NCBI GenBank assembly: GCA_001725155.1
Contig: MEFP01000008.1
Span: 124,001 to 188,000, forward strand
DNA: 64,000 nt
Direction: 5' to 3'
From: Lysobacteraceae bacterium SCN 69-320
Lineage (GTDB): Bacteria > Pseudomonadota > Gammaproteobacteria > Xanthomonadales > Rhodanobacteraceae
Position 1 is the first letter of the stretch. The number at the start of each line of letters is the position of its first letter. Both the position numbers and the translations under genes were made by a program. Of this stretch, positions 19,638-27,951 are shown one piece after another. The notes beneath the pieces were generated by a model, which was not told where the DNA came from, made no database searches, and worked only from the letters and a program-made list of their open reading frames with translations.

Positions 19638-20510
19638 ATGCGCTGGATCGCCGCCGTTGCGTTGCTGGCCTGTGCGGGAGCACAGGCCAGCGCGCCGGTG
19701 GACCGGTTTCCCGACGTCGCGACGGCGTACTGGGTCGAGGTCGACGGCCGGCCGCTGTGGGCCGGCCAGCCCGACCGGCGCCTGCCGATGGCCAGCCTGA
19801 CCAAGCTCATGACCGCGCTGGTCGCGGTCGAGCAGGGCGGGCTGGATGCCTGGGCCGAGGTTTCCGCCGGTGCCGCCGCGGAAACCGGCACGCGTATCGG
19901 CCTGCGCCGCGGCGAAAGGATCACGCGGCGCGATCTGCTGCTCGCCGCGCTCGTGCGTTCGGCCAACGATGCCTGCCGCGCGCTGGCCGACGCGGTAGGC
20001 GCGACGACGGATGCGCGCGCTCCGACCGGCGCGTTCGTCGCGCGCATGAACGCGCGCGCGGCCTCGCTCGGCATGGCCGACACTCACTACACCGATCCCT
20101 GCGGCCACGACGATGCCGCGCAATACACCAGCGTGCGCGACCTGGCCGCGCTGTCGCATGCGGTGCTGGCCCAGCCCGTGCTCGCCGAGGCCGTGCAGCG
20201 GCGCGAACTGCGCCTGACCACGGCGGCGGGCCGCGTGCTGTCGGCGCGCACGACGAATCCGCTGCTCGACGGTCTGCCCGGCGCGCGCGGCCTGAAGACC
20301 GGCACCACGCCGGCGGCCGGGCGCTGCCTCGTCGCGCTCGTAGAGCGCGGCGGCCGACGCGTGCTCGTCGTGCTGCTGCACGCGCCCGACCGCTGGTGGG
20401 ACAGCGTCGGCCTTGTCGAACTCGCGTTCGACGCGGCGCCGCCGCGCGCGGACGCGGCGAGTGCCGCGAGCGGCGCCGATGCCGCGGGCGCTGATGTTTC
20501 CGTCCGCTGA
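19638..20510 (+). CDS. D-alanyl-D-alanine carboxypeptidase/endopeptidase (PBP5/PBP7-like)
   Basis: A 290-residue low-molecular-weight penicillin-binding protein. Residues 1-18 are a signal peptide. The catalytic SLTK is Ser53-Lys56, the SAN motif starts at Ser108 and KTGT starts at Lys220; all three are intact. The enzyme trims peptidoglycan stem peptides in the periplasm. The short length, lacking the C-terminal domain and amphipathic anchor of PBP5, fits the PBP7 (PbpG) type. It starts two bases after the DUF3617 gene, and its last 17 bp overlap the start of the next gene. Confidence 0.88.
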   Translation: MRWIAAVALLACAGAQASAPVDRFPDVATAYWVEVDGRPLWAGQPDRRLPMASLTKLMTALVAVEQGGLDAWAEVSAGAAAETGTRIGLRRGERITRRDLLLAALVRSANDACRALADAVGATTDARAPTGAFVARMNARAASLGMADTHYTDPCGHDDAAQYTSVRDLAALSHAVLAQPVLAEAVQRRELRLTTAAGRVLSARTTNPLLDGLPGARGLKTGTTPAAGRCLVALVERGGRRVLVVLLHAPDRWWDSVGLVELAFDAAPPRADAASAASGADAAGADVSVR

Positions 20511-21972
20511 AGAAACACCCGGCTCTTCTCCCCTCTCCCCCGGCCCCTCTGCTGCCGCGAGGGGAGAGGGGGCTGCACGCCCGGCGCCAGCCTCGACGAA
20601 CTTCGTATCGCCAGGTCCCTCTCACGCGATAACCGTCCTCGTCGTCGCCGTACTGCTCGCCTACGCGAACGCGTTCGGCGCGGCCTGGCAGTTCGACGAT
20701 TTCGCGACCCTGCTCGTGCAGCCGGCCACGCAGAGCCTCGCGGGCTGGCGGGACGCGCTGCCGGGCATCCGCCCGCTGCTGAAACTCAGCTACGCGCTGA
20801 CCCGCGAACTCGGCGGCGGCGTGGTTGCGGTGCATGCGACGAACATCGCGATCCATGCAGTGAATGCCTGCCTGCTCTGGGCACTGTGGCGCCGCTGGCT
20901 GCGGTTGCTGGCGCCGTCGCTGCAACGGCCCGACCTCGCTGCGCTGCTCGGCGCGCTGCTGTTCGCGCTGCATCCGGCCGCGACCGAAGCCGTCACCTAC
21001 GCGAGCGGCCGCTCGATCTCGCTCGCGGCCACGTGCGGCCTCGCCGCCCTGCTCGCCGACGAGGTCGCGCGCGCGCAGCCGTCACGCCGCTGGCTGGCCT
21101 GGGCCGGTCCGTCGCTGTTCGCGCTCGCGCTTGCCGTGCGCGAAACCGCCGTCGTGATCGCCGCGGTTCCGCTGCTACGGGTCTGGGCGACGGGGCTGCC
21201 GCTGCGCGCCGAACTGCGCCGTCTCGGCGGCTACGCCGGCGTGCTCGCGCTGGCCGCGGTCGCGGCGCTCGCAACGCCGGGCTATCACGTGTTCTTCGGC
21301 GTCAGCCTGGCCACGCGCGATCTCGCTGCGCAGGCCATGGGCCAGCTGCTCGCGCACGGTTATCTGCTGACTCATACGCTGGTCGGGCTCACCAACATTG
21401 ATCCCGATCTGCGCGTGCCGGACGCCTGGTCGCCGGCGTTGAGCGCCAGCGCGGCAGCACTCGCCATCCTGATCGCGACGATGTTCGCCCTGCGCCGCCG
21501 CCGGCCGTGGCTCGCGTTCGCGATCGGCTGGTATCTGCTGCAGCTCGCGCCGGCCAATTCCGTGCTGCCGCGCCTGGATCTGGCCAACGACCGGCATCTT
21601 TATCTCGCGCTGGCCGGTCCGATGCTCGCGCTGGCCTGCGTGCTCGCCGGCGCTGCGGCGCAGCATCGGCGCGTGCTCGCCGCGGCGGCGCTCGCGGTCT
21701 GCGCGGTGTTCGGCTACATGACCTGGCAGCGCAACGCCGACTATCGCAGCGAGACCGCGCTGTGGCAGGCCACCGTGCGCGATTCGCCCCGCAAGGCGCG
21801 CGCCTGGCTCAATCTCGGCTATGCGCATCGGCTCGACGGCGATTTTGCGCGCGCCGCGGCGGCCTATCGCTGCGCGTTGCTGCTCGATCCGGCCAACGCG
21901 CAGGCGGCGATTGATCTGGATCTCGTCGCGCCCGGCGACGTCGCGCCGGCGACGTGTCCGGCGCCGGGCTGA
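20494..21972 (+). CDS. Polytopic membrane protein with C-terminal TPR (TMTC-like)
   Basis: A 492-residue protein. After a 40-residue Pro/Ser/Ala-rich N-terminus there are about nine hydrophobic segments (LVVAVLLAYANAFG first), with the AFGAAWQFDDFATLL element between TM1 and TM2 seen in membrane proteins of the GT-C glycosyltransferase/TMTC group. The last 60 residues contain a TPR-like unit (ARAWLNLGYAHRLDGDFARA). A donor and acceptor cannot be named. No start codon lies between the ATG at 20494 and the first membrane segment, so the palindromic repeat at 20530-20571 is translated as part of the N-terminus. Confidence 0.75.
   Translation: MFPSAEETPGSSPLSPGPSAAARGEGAARPAPASTNFVSPGPSHAITVLVVAVLLAYANAFGAAWQFDDFATLLVQPATQSLAGWRDALPGIRPLLKLSYALTRELGGGVVAVHATNIAIHAVNACLLWALWRRWLRLLAPSLQRPDLAALLGALLFALHPAATEAVTYASGRSISLAATCGLAALLADEVARAQPSRRWLAWAGPSLFALALAVRETAVVIAAVPLLRVWATGLPLRAELRRLGGYAGVLALAAVAALATPGYHVFFGVSLATRDLAAQAMGQLLAHGYLLTHTLVGLTNIDPDLRVPDAWSPALSASAAALAILIATMFALRRRRPWLAFAIGWYLLQLAPANSVLPRLDLANDRHLYLALAGPMLALACVLAGAAAQHRRVLAAAALAVCAVFGYMTWQRNADYRSETALWQATVRDSPRKARAWLNLGYAHRLDGDFARAAAAYRCALLLDPANAQAAIDLDLVAPGDVAPATCPAPG
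20530..20571. repeat. Palindromic repeat inside a coding region
   Basis: Perfect 11-base arms (C4-TCT-C4 at 20530-20540 and its complement at 20561-20571) around a 20-base loop. The pyrimidine/purine arms look like the dispersed palindromes common in Xanthomonadales intergenic DNA. Here it sits within the first codons of the TMTC-like gene and contributes the SPLSPGPSAAARGEG stretch. Confidence 0.65.
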
Positions 21973-22006
21973 TTCGCACGTCGCCGCAGCCGGCGCGCCG
22001 GCTTTT

Positions 22007-23317
22007 CTACGGAATCGCCAGGCCGACGCTGTGCAGCGGCACCGACAGCCGCGTCTCGGTGCCGCCGCCGTCGGCGTCGCGGATCGCGAGTTCGCCGCCG
22101 AGCCGTTCGGCGGTCGCGTCGGCCAGCGCGAGGCCGATGCCGAAACCGGTGCTCTTGCTGCTTTCGAACGGCGTGCCAAGCCGTATCGCGCGCGGGATTC
22201 CGCGGCCGTAGTCACGCACGCGCAGCACGAGGTTGGCGCCTTCGCGCGCGACGGCGACGTCGACCGCTTCGGACGCGTTGGCCAGCGACGCCTCGGCCGC
22301 GTTGTTCATGAGGTTCAGCACCGCATGACGCAGGCCGGCCGGCACTTCGACGATCCACTCGGCCGCATCCGGCGGCAGCTCGACGCGATAGAGAATTTCC
22401 GGGCGCAGCAGCTGCAGGCGGTCGCCGCAGCCGTTGACGAAGTCGGCGACGCTGATGCGTTCGCCGGTCTGCGCCAGCTGCGCCTTGCCGGCGGCGACGA
22501 GTTCGCGCAGGCTGTCGCGGCAGCGCTCGATCTGCCGGTCGAGCAGCGCCAGATCCTCGGCCAGCACGCCATCGGTGTGCTCGCGGCGCAGCTCGGTCAC
22601 CAGGGTGCGCATCGTCGACAGCGGCGTGTTGAGTTCGTGCGCGGCGCCGGCGGCCTGGGTCGCGATGGCGAGAAAACCTTCGTCGCGCAAGGCGCGCTCG
22701 CGGATGCGCTGGGCCAGCGTCTGGTTGTCGCGCAGCACCAGGGCGAGCCGCGAGATGAACCAGCCGAGCAGGCAGGCGCTGATCAGGAACGACATGGCCA
22801 TGCCGAGCAGATGCAGGCCGCTGCCCAGCGGCGGCAGCGGCTGATTCCAGCGCAGCAGCACGAGATAGGTGCTCAGCGACATCAGCGCGACGACGATGAC
22901 GTGGCGCGGGCTCAGCGCCGTGGCGACCAGGGTGATCGGCAACAGCAGCAGCGCGGCGAACGGGTTGGTCGCGCCACCGGTCAGGAACAGCAGCCAGCCC
23001 AGCACGACGGTGTCGATGGCCACATGCAGCATGAGTTCGCCGGCGCTGACCGGCCAGGGCTGCGCCAGGCGCCAGCGCACGGCCAGCGCGAACAGGCCGA
23101 GCACGGCGATGCCGACATACAGGCGCGGCGTGTCGAGCGCGATGCCGAGGCCTTCGCTGACGAAGACCACGGTCGCGGTCTGGCCGATCACGGCCGAGAA
23201 GCGCAGCCAGGCCAGGGTGCGCGCAACGGCGGGTATGCCGAATTCGGGCCGCCGCGCGTGGGCGGCGGCGCCGCGGTTCGGCAGTGCGGGATCGGGGCGG
23301 GCAATGGCCATCGGCAT
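22007..23317 (-). CDS. regB: RegB/PrrB-type membrane sensor histidine kinase
   Basis: A 436-residue kinase. About six hydrophobic segments occupy residues 30-215, then the H-box AAGAAHELNTPLSTM, whose AHELNTPL form is characteristic of RegB/PrrB. The ATPase domain has NLMNNAAEAS (N-box), VRDYGRGIP (G1) and STGFGIGLALA (G2). Known RegB proteins carry a redox-active Cys after the H-box in a GGxxNPF-linked context; GGATNPFAALLL is present in the membrane part as the quinone-site motif. Its likely partner, regA, is 3.7 kb away with three plus-strand genes between. The start is taken as 23317; the in-frame ATG at 23311 is as good. The AIM24-type gene ends 65 bp upstream. Confidence 0.88.
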   Translation of the reverse strand: MPMAIARPDPALPNRGAAAHARRPEFGIPAVARTLAWLRFSAVIGQTATVVFVSEGLGIALDTPRLYVGIAVLGLFALAVRWRLAQPWPVSAGELMLHVAIDTVVLGWLLFLTGGATNPFAALLLLPITLVATALSPRHVIVVALMSLSTYLVLLRWNQPLPPLGSGLHLLGMAMSFLISACLLGWFISRLALVLRDNQTLAQRIRERALRDEGFLAIATQAAGAAHELNTPLSTMRTLVTELRREHTDGVLAEDLALLDRQIERCRDSLRELVAAGKAQLAQTGERISVADFVNGCGDRLQLLRPEILYRVELPPDAAEWIVEVPAGLRHAVLNLMNNAAEASLANASEAVDVAVAREGANLVLRVRDYGRGIPRAIRLGTPFESSKSTGFGIGLALADATAERLGGELAIRDADGGGTETRLSVPLHSVGLAIP

Positions 23318-23382
23318 GCGTTGTCGGCAGTCGGTATGCGGAGCGTCGCGCGGCGCCGGCCATGCCGGCGCCGCCGCGGCCG

Positions 23383-24399
23383 TCAGTCGCCGGAGATCAG
23401 GTTGCCGATGCCGCCGAGCACCGAGCCTTCTTCCTTGCCGCCGCGCGCGCCGGCCAGCATGCGGCCGGCCATGCGCGAGAACGGCAGCGACTGCAGCCAG
23501 ATCTTGCCCGGACCGGTCAGTGTCGCCAGGAACACGCCTTCGCCGCCGAACATCATGCTCTTGATGCCGCCGACCGGCTTGACGTCGAAACCGACGCCGT
23601 CGGTCAGCGCGACCACGCAGCCGGTGTCGACGTCGAGGCGCTCGCCCGGCGCGAGCTGGCGCTCGATGATTGTGCCGCCTGCGTGGATGAAGGCGAGGCC
23701 GTCGCCTTCCAGCTTCTGCATGATGAAACCCTCGCCGCCGAACAGGCCGGTCAGGATCTTGCGCTGGAAGAAGATGCCGATGGACACGCCGCGCGCGGCG
23801 CAGAGGAAGCTGTCTTTCTGGCAGATCAGGCGGCCGCCGAAATCGCCGAGACGCATCGGCACGATGGTGCCCGGATACGGCGCCGCGAACGCGACCTTGC
23901 CCTTGCCGCTGCCCTGCTGCGTGAACATCGTCGTGAACAGGCTTTCGCCGGTCATCACGCGCTTGCCGGCCGACAGCAGCTTGTTCATGAAGCCGCCGCC
24001 GCCGCCGGACTGCGAGCCGTCGCCGAACACGGTGTCGAGCTGCACGGTCGCTTCCTTGTACATCAGGGCGCCGGCCTCGGCGATCGCGCTTTCGCCGGGA
24101 TCGAGTTCGATTTCGACGAACTGCATGTCCGAGCCGAAGATGCGGAAATCGATCTCGTCGGAGGCGCGCTGGCCGGGCTTGCGCACGACAGCGGCGGCAG
24201 CCGGGACGGGCATGGCCGGCGCGGCGACGGGCGCCGGGCTGGTGTCGCGCAGTTCCTCGACCTGGGCGATGGGCTGCCATTCGGCGAAACCCTGGCGCCA
24301 GCAGTGGCCGTTGCGGTTGCGGCGCGCCTGCTCACGTGCCTGGGCGTCGTCCAGCGGGCCGATCTGCTCGCCGTTGTAGTTGAAGAACCACTGTGCCAT
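23383..24399 (-). CDS. AIM24/TIGR00266-family protein with N-terminal GYF_2 domain
   Basis: A 338-residue cytoplasmic protein. Residues 1-50 form a GYF_2-type domain (QWFFNYNGEQIGPLDDAQ; WRQGFAEWQPIAQV). After an Ala/Pro linker, residues about 85-310 form the AIM24 beta-helix domain, with IELDPGESAIAEAGALMY, FMNKLLSAGKRVMTGESLF and GEGVFLATLTGPGKIWLQ as family signatures. The role of the bacterial family is unknown; relatives bind membranes or stress-related complexes. It lies upstream of the RegB-like gene on the same strand (65 bp), and diverges from thyA with a 111-bp gap. Confidence 0.88.
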   Translation of the reverse strand: MAQWFFNYNGEQIGPLDDAQAREQARRNRNGHCWRQGFAEWQPIAQVEELRDTSPAPVAAPAMPVPAAAAVVRKPGQRASDEIDFRIFGSDMQFVEIELDPGESAIAEAGALMYKEATVQLDTVFGDGSQSGGGGGFMNKLLSAGKRVMTGESLFTTMFTQQGSGKGKVAFAAPYPGTIVPMRLGDFGGRLICQKDSFLCAARGVSIGIFFQRKILTGLFGGEGFIMQKLEGDGLAFIHAGGTIIERQLAPGERLDVDTGCVVALTDGVGFDVKPVGGIKSMMFGGEGVFLATLTGPGKIWLQSLPFSRMAGRMLAGARGGKEEGSVLGGIGNLISGD

Positions 24400-24510
24400 T
24401 GCCTGCTCCCGGGGTATGCGAGGCGCGCAGTGTAAGCAACCGCGGCGCTCGCGTGCATGGACAGCTTGTCAGGCCCCGGGGCAGGGCCGGCTCGGCTACC
24501 ATGTCGCGTC

Positions 24511-25305
24511 ATGCGTGCCTATCTCGACCTCGTCCAGGACATTCTCGACCACGGCGTGCGCAAGGCCGACCGCACCGGCACCGGCACGCTCAGCGTGTTC
24601 GGCCGCCAGCTGCGTTTCGACCTCGCGCAGGGTTTTCCGCTGGTCACGACCAAGAAGCTGTACCTGCGCGCGATCGTGCACGAACTGCTGTGGTTCCTGC
24701 GCGGCGACACCAACGTCGCCTATCTGCGCGACAACAAGGTGACGATCTGGGACGAATGGGCCGACGCCGACGGCAATCTCGGTCCGGTCTACGGCAAGCA
24801 GTGGCGCGCCTGGGAAGGCGCCGACGGGCGCACGATCGACCAGATCCGCTGGGTCGTCGAGGAGATCCGGCGCAATCCGGATTCGCGCCGCCTCGTCGTC
24901 AGCGCCTGGAACGTCGCCGAACTCGAACGCATGGCGCTGATGCCTTGTCATGCGCTGTTCCAGTTCCACGTCGCCGATGGCCGGCTGTCGTGCCAGCTGT
25001 ATCAGCGTTCGGCCGACGTGTTTCTCGGCGTGCCGTTCAATATCGCGAGCTACGCACTGCTGACGCACCTGATCGCCCAGGTCTGCGATCTGCAGCCCGG
25101 CGACTTCGTGCATACGTTCGGCGACGCGCATCTGTATCTGAACCATCTCGACCAGGTGCGCGAACAGCTCGCGCGCGCGCCGCTGCCGCTGCCGCGGCTG
25201 CATCTGAATCCGCACGTGCGTTCGCTGTTCGAGTTCCGCTACGAGGACATCCGCATCGACGGCTACCAGTCGCATGCGGCGATCAAGGGCGATGTCGCGG
25301 TATGA
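24511..25305 (+). CDS. thyA: Thymidylate synthase
   Basis: A 264-residue protein, the same length as E. coli ThyA. The catalytic cysteine is Cys146 in [24 protein letters not shown] (21-31) is the phosphate-binding loop and [18 protein letters not shown] the dUMP-binding stretch. It methylates dUMP to dTMP, converting methylene-tetrahydrofolate to dihydrofolate. The next gene, folA, recycles that dihydrofolate, and the two overlap as ATGA. The ATG at 24511 gives the exact family start. Confidence 0.97.
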   Translation: MRAYLDLVQDILDHGVRKADRTGTGTLSVFGRQLRFDLAQGFPLVTTKKLYLRAIVHELLWFLRGDTNVAYLRDNKVTIWDEWADADGNLGPVYGKQWRAWEGADGRTIDQIRWVVEEIRRNPDSRRLVVSAWNVAELERMALMPCHALFQFHVADGRLSCQLYQRSADVFLGVPFNIASYALLTHLIAQVCDLQPGDFVHTFGDAHLYLNHLDQVREQLARAPLPLPRLHLNPHVRSLFEFRYEDIRIDGYQSHAAIKGDVAV

Positions 25306-25796
25306 GTGCCGGCATCGCGCTGATCGTCGCATTGGATCGCAGCGGCGCGATAGGCCGGGCCGGCGACATGCCCTGGCATCTGCCCGACGATCTCGCGCGC
25401 TTCAAGCGGCTGACCCTCGGCAAGCCCGTGCTGATGGGGCGGCGCACGGCGCTGTCGATAGGCCGCGCGCTGCCGGGACGGCGCAATCTCGTGCTGAGCC
25501 GCGGCGGCGACGCGCCGTATGCGACCCAGGAAACCGTGCGTTCGCTGGATGCGGCGATCGCGGCGGCCGGCGACGCCGAGCTTTGCGTGATCGGCGGCGG
25601 CGAGATCTATGCGCTGACCCTGCCGCTGGCGACGCGGCTATGCCTGACCGAGATCGACACGCAGGCCGCCGATGCCGACACCTGGTTTCCGGCGTTCGAC
25701 CGCGCGCAGTGGCGCGAGCGGACGCGCGAGCATCACCCTGCCGACGCGCGCCATGCCCACGCCTTCGACTTCGTCGATTACGAGCGAACCACGTAG
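25302..25796 (+). CDS. folA: Dihydrofolate reductase
   Basis: A 164-residue protein close to the E. coli length of 159. [14 protein letters not shown] begins the nucleotide fold, [12 protein letters not shown] carries the acidic active-site residue (Asp30), [15 protein letters not shown] is the NADPH-binding loop, and [14 protein letters not shown] the glycine-rich loop. It reduces dihydrofolate to tetrahydrofolate with NADPH. It is translationally coupled to thyA. An inverted repeat that may act as a terminator begins four bases before its stop codon is complete. Confidence 0.96.
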   Translation: MSAGIALIVALDRSGAIGRAGDMPWHLPDDLARFKRLTLGKPVLMGRRTALSIGRALPGRRNLVLSRGGDAPYATQETVRSLDAAIAAAGDAELCVIGGGEIYALTLPLATRLCLTEIDTQAADADTWFPAFDRAQWRERTREHHPADARHAHAFDFVDYERTT

Positions 25797-25828
25797 GTTG
25801 CGGTTCGCTGCGCTCGGCGCAACCTACG
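25792..25828. repeat. REP-like inverted repeat after folA
   Basis: Perfect 11-base arms (25792-25802 and 25818-25828) with a 15-base loop. The sequence belongs to the GTAGGTTGCGGTTCGC-type palindromes that recur in Xanthomonadales genomes. It starts in the last folA codons and sits between convergent folA and apaH, so it may also help end transcription. Related elements are at 63306-63334 and 63451-63480. Confidence 0.7.
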
Positions 25829-25862
25829 CGCCAGGCCGGAGGGCGCAGCGCCGCGCGCCGCT

Positions 25863-26711
25863 TCAGTCCATCTCGCGGCCGGCCGGCGGCGTGCGGTCGG
25901 ACTTGATGCTGACGAAATACGGATCTTCGGCGTCCAGGCGCAGCGCGGTCAGCGCGCCGCCCCAGACGCAGCCGGTGTCGATCGCGTAGATGCCCAGGCC
26001 GGCGAAGCGGCCCAGGGTCGACCAGTGGCCGCAGACGATGCGCGTATCGCGTTTGAGCATGCCCGGCACTTCGTACCAGGGATACAGGCCGGCCTGCTGC
26101 GTGCCCGGCGCGCCTTTCTCGCCGAACGCGATGCGGCCGCGCACGTCGCAATAGCGCAGCCGCGTCAGCACGTTGATGCTCGCGCGCATGCGCTCCACGC
26201 CCTTGAGCCGGCCCGACCAGACGGCGGGCTTGTTGCCGAACATAGAGCGCAGCAGGCGGCCGTGATGCGGCCCACGCAGCTCGCGCTCGACCTCGCGCGC
26301 GGCGCGCTGGGCCTGGGCCAGGGTCCAGCGCGGCGCGAGGCCCGCATGGATCATCGTGAACTTGAGCTTGTCGTCGTGATGCAGCAGGCACTGCTGGCGC
26401 AGCCAGGTCAGCAGCTCGTCGCGGTCCGGCGCGAACAGGATCGCACCGAGCTCGGGATTGACCTTGGCCTGTTCGGCCTCGTTGCGCTGTGCGATCGCGA
26501 GCAGGCTGAGGTCGTGGTTGCCCAGGGTGACCACGGTCTGCGCGCCGAGCGTGCGCAGCAGGCGCAGCACTTCGAGTGACTGGCCGCCGCGATTGACGAG
26601 ATCTCCACAAAACCACAATGCATCAGATGCGGGGTCGTAGTTGATCTTGTCGAGCAGGCGTTGGAGTTCGTCGAGGCAGCCTTGCAGGTCGCCGATGGCC
26701 CAGGTCGCCAT
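25863..26711 (-). CDS. apaH: Bis(5'-nucleosyl)-tetraphosphatase, symmetrical
   Basis: A 282-residue metallophosphatase close to the usual ApaH length. The metal-binding motifs are all present: IGDLQGCLDELQ (6-17), FCGDLVNRGGQSLEV and TLGNHDLSLLAI, then MIHAGLAP and CGHWSTLG. It hydrolyses Ap4A to two ADP and in enterobacteria also removes Np4 caps from RNA 5' ends. The start overlaps the apaG stop by one base, the conserved apaG-apaH order. Confidence 0.96.
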   Translation of the reverse strand: MATWAIGDLQGCLDELQRLLDKINYDPASDALWFCGDLVNRGGQSLEVLRLLRTLGAQTVVTLGNHDLSLLAIAQRNEAEQAKVNPELGAILFAPDRDELLTWLRQQCLLHHDDKLKFTMIHAGLAPRWTLAQAQRAAREVERELRGPHHGRLLRSMFGNKPAVWSGRLKGVERMRASINVLTRLRYCDVRGRIAFGEKGAPGTQQAGLYPWYEVPGMLKRDTRIVCGHWSTLGRFAGLGIYAIDTGCVWGGALTALRLDAEDPYFVSIKSDRTPPAGREMD

Positions 26712-27094
26712 CAATGCAAGGTCCGTGGAACGGACAGGGTGAACTGCGGGATCGGTGCGTCGAAAACGGTGCCGTCTTCGGCGATCAGGCGATAGCTGCC
26801 GCGCATGATGCCGACGCTGGTCTCTAGCACGGCGCCGGAGGTGTACTGGAATTCCTCGCCGGGACGCATGTGCGGCTGCTCGCCGACGACGCCGTCGCCG
26901 CGCACTTCCTCCACCTTGCCGTTGCCGTCGGTGATGATCCAATGGCGCGACAGCAGTTGCGCGCCGATCTCGCCGGTGTTCTGGATCGTGATCGTGTACG
27001 CGAAGACGTAGCGATTGTCGGCCGGACGCGATTGCTCGTCGACGAAGCGGGTGGCGACCGAAATCGCGATGTCATAGGGGTTCTGGTCGCTCAT
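26711..27094 (-). CDS. apaG: ApaG / CorD family protein
   Basis: A 127-residue single-domain protein of the usual ApaG length with an immunoglobulin-like beta fold. Signatures are RYVFAYTITIQNTGEIGAQL, RHWIITDGNGKVEEVRGDGV, VGEQPHMRPGEEFQYTSG and GSYRLIAEDGT. The biochemical role is not settled; the family is linked to Ap4A metabolism through apaH and to metal tolerance in Salmonella (CorD). It is the first gene of apaG-apaH. A candidate promoter for the pair lies about 340 bp upstream. Confidence 0.95.
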   Translation of the reverse strand: MSDQNPYDIAISVATRFVDEQSRPADNRYVFAYTITIQNTGEIGAQLLSRHWIITDGNGKVEEVRGDGVVGEQPHMRPGEEFQYTSGAVLETSVGIMRGSYRLIAEDGTVFDAPIPQFTLSVPRTLH

Positions 27095-27430
27095 GCATGG
27101 ATTCTCGGCCAGCGGGCTCGTCACACGCAACCGCGGCAGTACGCGCGCAGCGCGGCGCAGGTCGCGATTGCGAGGGCAATGCGGGACGTTCTCGGCGCGC
27201 GATTCGCCGGCGCGCCGCGTTGTCCGATGCGTACCGTGCGGCCGGTCGGGGAGGTGCCGGCCGTGCGGGGAAGCCGACGCGTCGCGAGTCGCCGGCGATG
27301 CTCCCGTTCCTGTCTGCGCGGCGCGCGGCGGCGCTCGACCGTTGCGCCGGCTGTATGCCGCCGTACGCCGGCGCGGCTGCTCGGATCCGCCTCCTTGGGG
27401 GTAGCGGCGAATCTCCAACTGAAGAGTTCG

Positions 27431-27457
27431 CTATTAGTAGTTCGGCGGTTCTGTCAA
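27431..27457 (-). promoter_or_regulatory. Candidate sigma-70 promoter facing apaG
   Basis: On the minus strand, TTGACA (27457-27452) is followed after 15 bases by TAATAG (27436-27431). The block 27400-27480 is clearly more AT-rich than its surroundings. A transcript from here would have a leader of about 330 bases before apaG. The spacing is two bases short of ideal, and a different promoter closer to the gene is possible. Confidence 0.4.
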
Positions 27458-27860
27458 TGCTCAAATAGGTGATGTACTTCTCAGTCTGCGTTCGTTAGCC
27501 TCGCGCCGGTGGTCGGGGCTCCTGGGTGCAGTGCCCGGCCGGCAACTTCCGGCCCCGGCGCAACACCCTGGCGCCGAGGTGGGGGCGAGAGACGCGGGAC
27601 CGGTCCGGGCAGATCCGGCGCGCAGGGATGCGCGCTCGCCTGCGCTGCGGTGCCGCTGCGTCGCACGGCGCGGCCGTCTGGCGCGGCGAGCGCTCTCGCA
27701 GAATCGTGCGGCGGCGGTGACGGAACGACTGTCGCGGCAGGATCGTTTTCGCTGTCGCGTGCCGTGGCGGTGCGCGGCTCCGTCGGCGAGTGCGAGCCGT
27801 TCGATGGACGCAGGGACGCGGCTTCAGGGAGGCCTCGATCGAGGATGCAAGGAATGCACG

Positions 27861-27885
27861 CCCGGCTTCGGCCGGGTTTTTTTTT
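27861..27885 (+). terminator. Rho-independent terminator without an assigned gene
   Basis: A CCCGGC-TTCG-GCCGGG hairpin with a stable UUCG-type loop is followed directly by nine T residues. This is a textbook plus-strand terminator, yet the nearest plus-strand coding gene upstream (folA) ends 2 kb away. A perfect palindrome follows at 27887-27902. Confidence 0.85.
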
Positions 27886-27951
27886 GCCTGCCTGCAGGCA
27901 GGGCTGCGACCGGTCGGGCGGTGCAATGCATCCGGACGGCAGCGTTGCGCC

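Larger units (their letters stand above)
27095..27951. other. 857-bp intergenic region with no convincing protein gene
   Basis: Every open frame here is arginine/proline-rich and looks like a random high-GC reading. The recognisable contents are the AT-rich promoter-like block at 27400-27480, a strong plus-strand intrinsic terminator at 27861-27885, and a perfect 16-bp palindrome at 27887-27902. The combination of an AT-rich block followed about 400 bases later by a terminator is what an unannotated small RNA gene would look like; the sequence does not match a structured RNA I recognise. Confidence 0.5.

Noticed and set aside
21821..24379. An 852-codon plus-strand frame opposite the regB and AIM24 genes.
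   Set aside because: Low-complexity antisense reading; the minus-strand genes have complete family signatures.
27072..27464. Minus-strand frame that could be a gene upstream of apaG.
   Set aside because: Composition is Arg/Ala/Pro noise, with no ribosome-binding site or recognisable motif; more likely untranslated leader.
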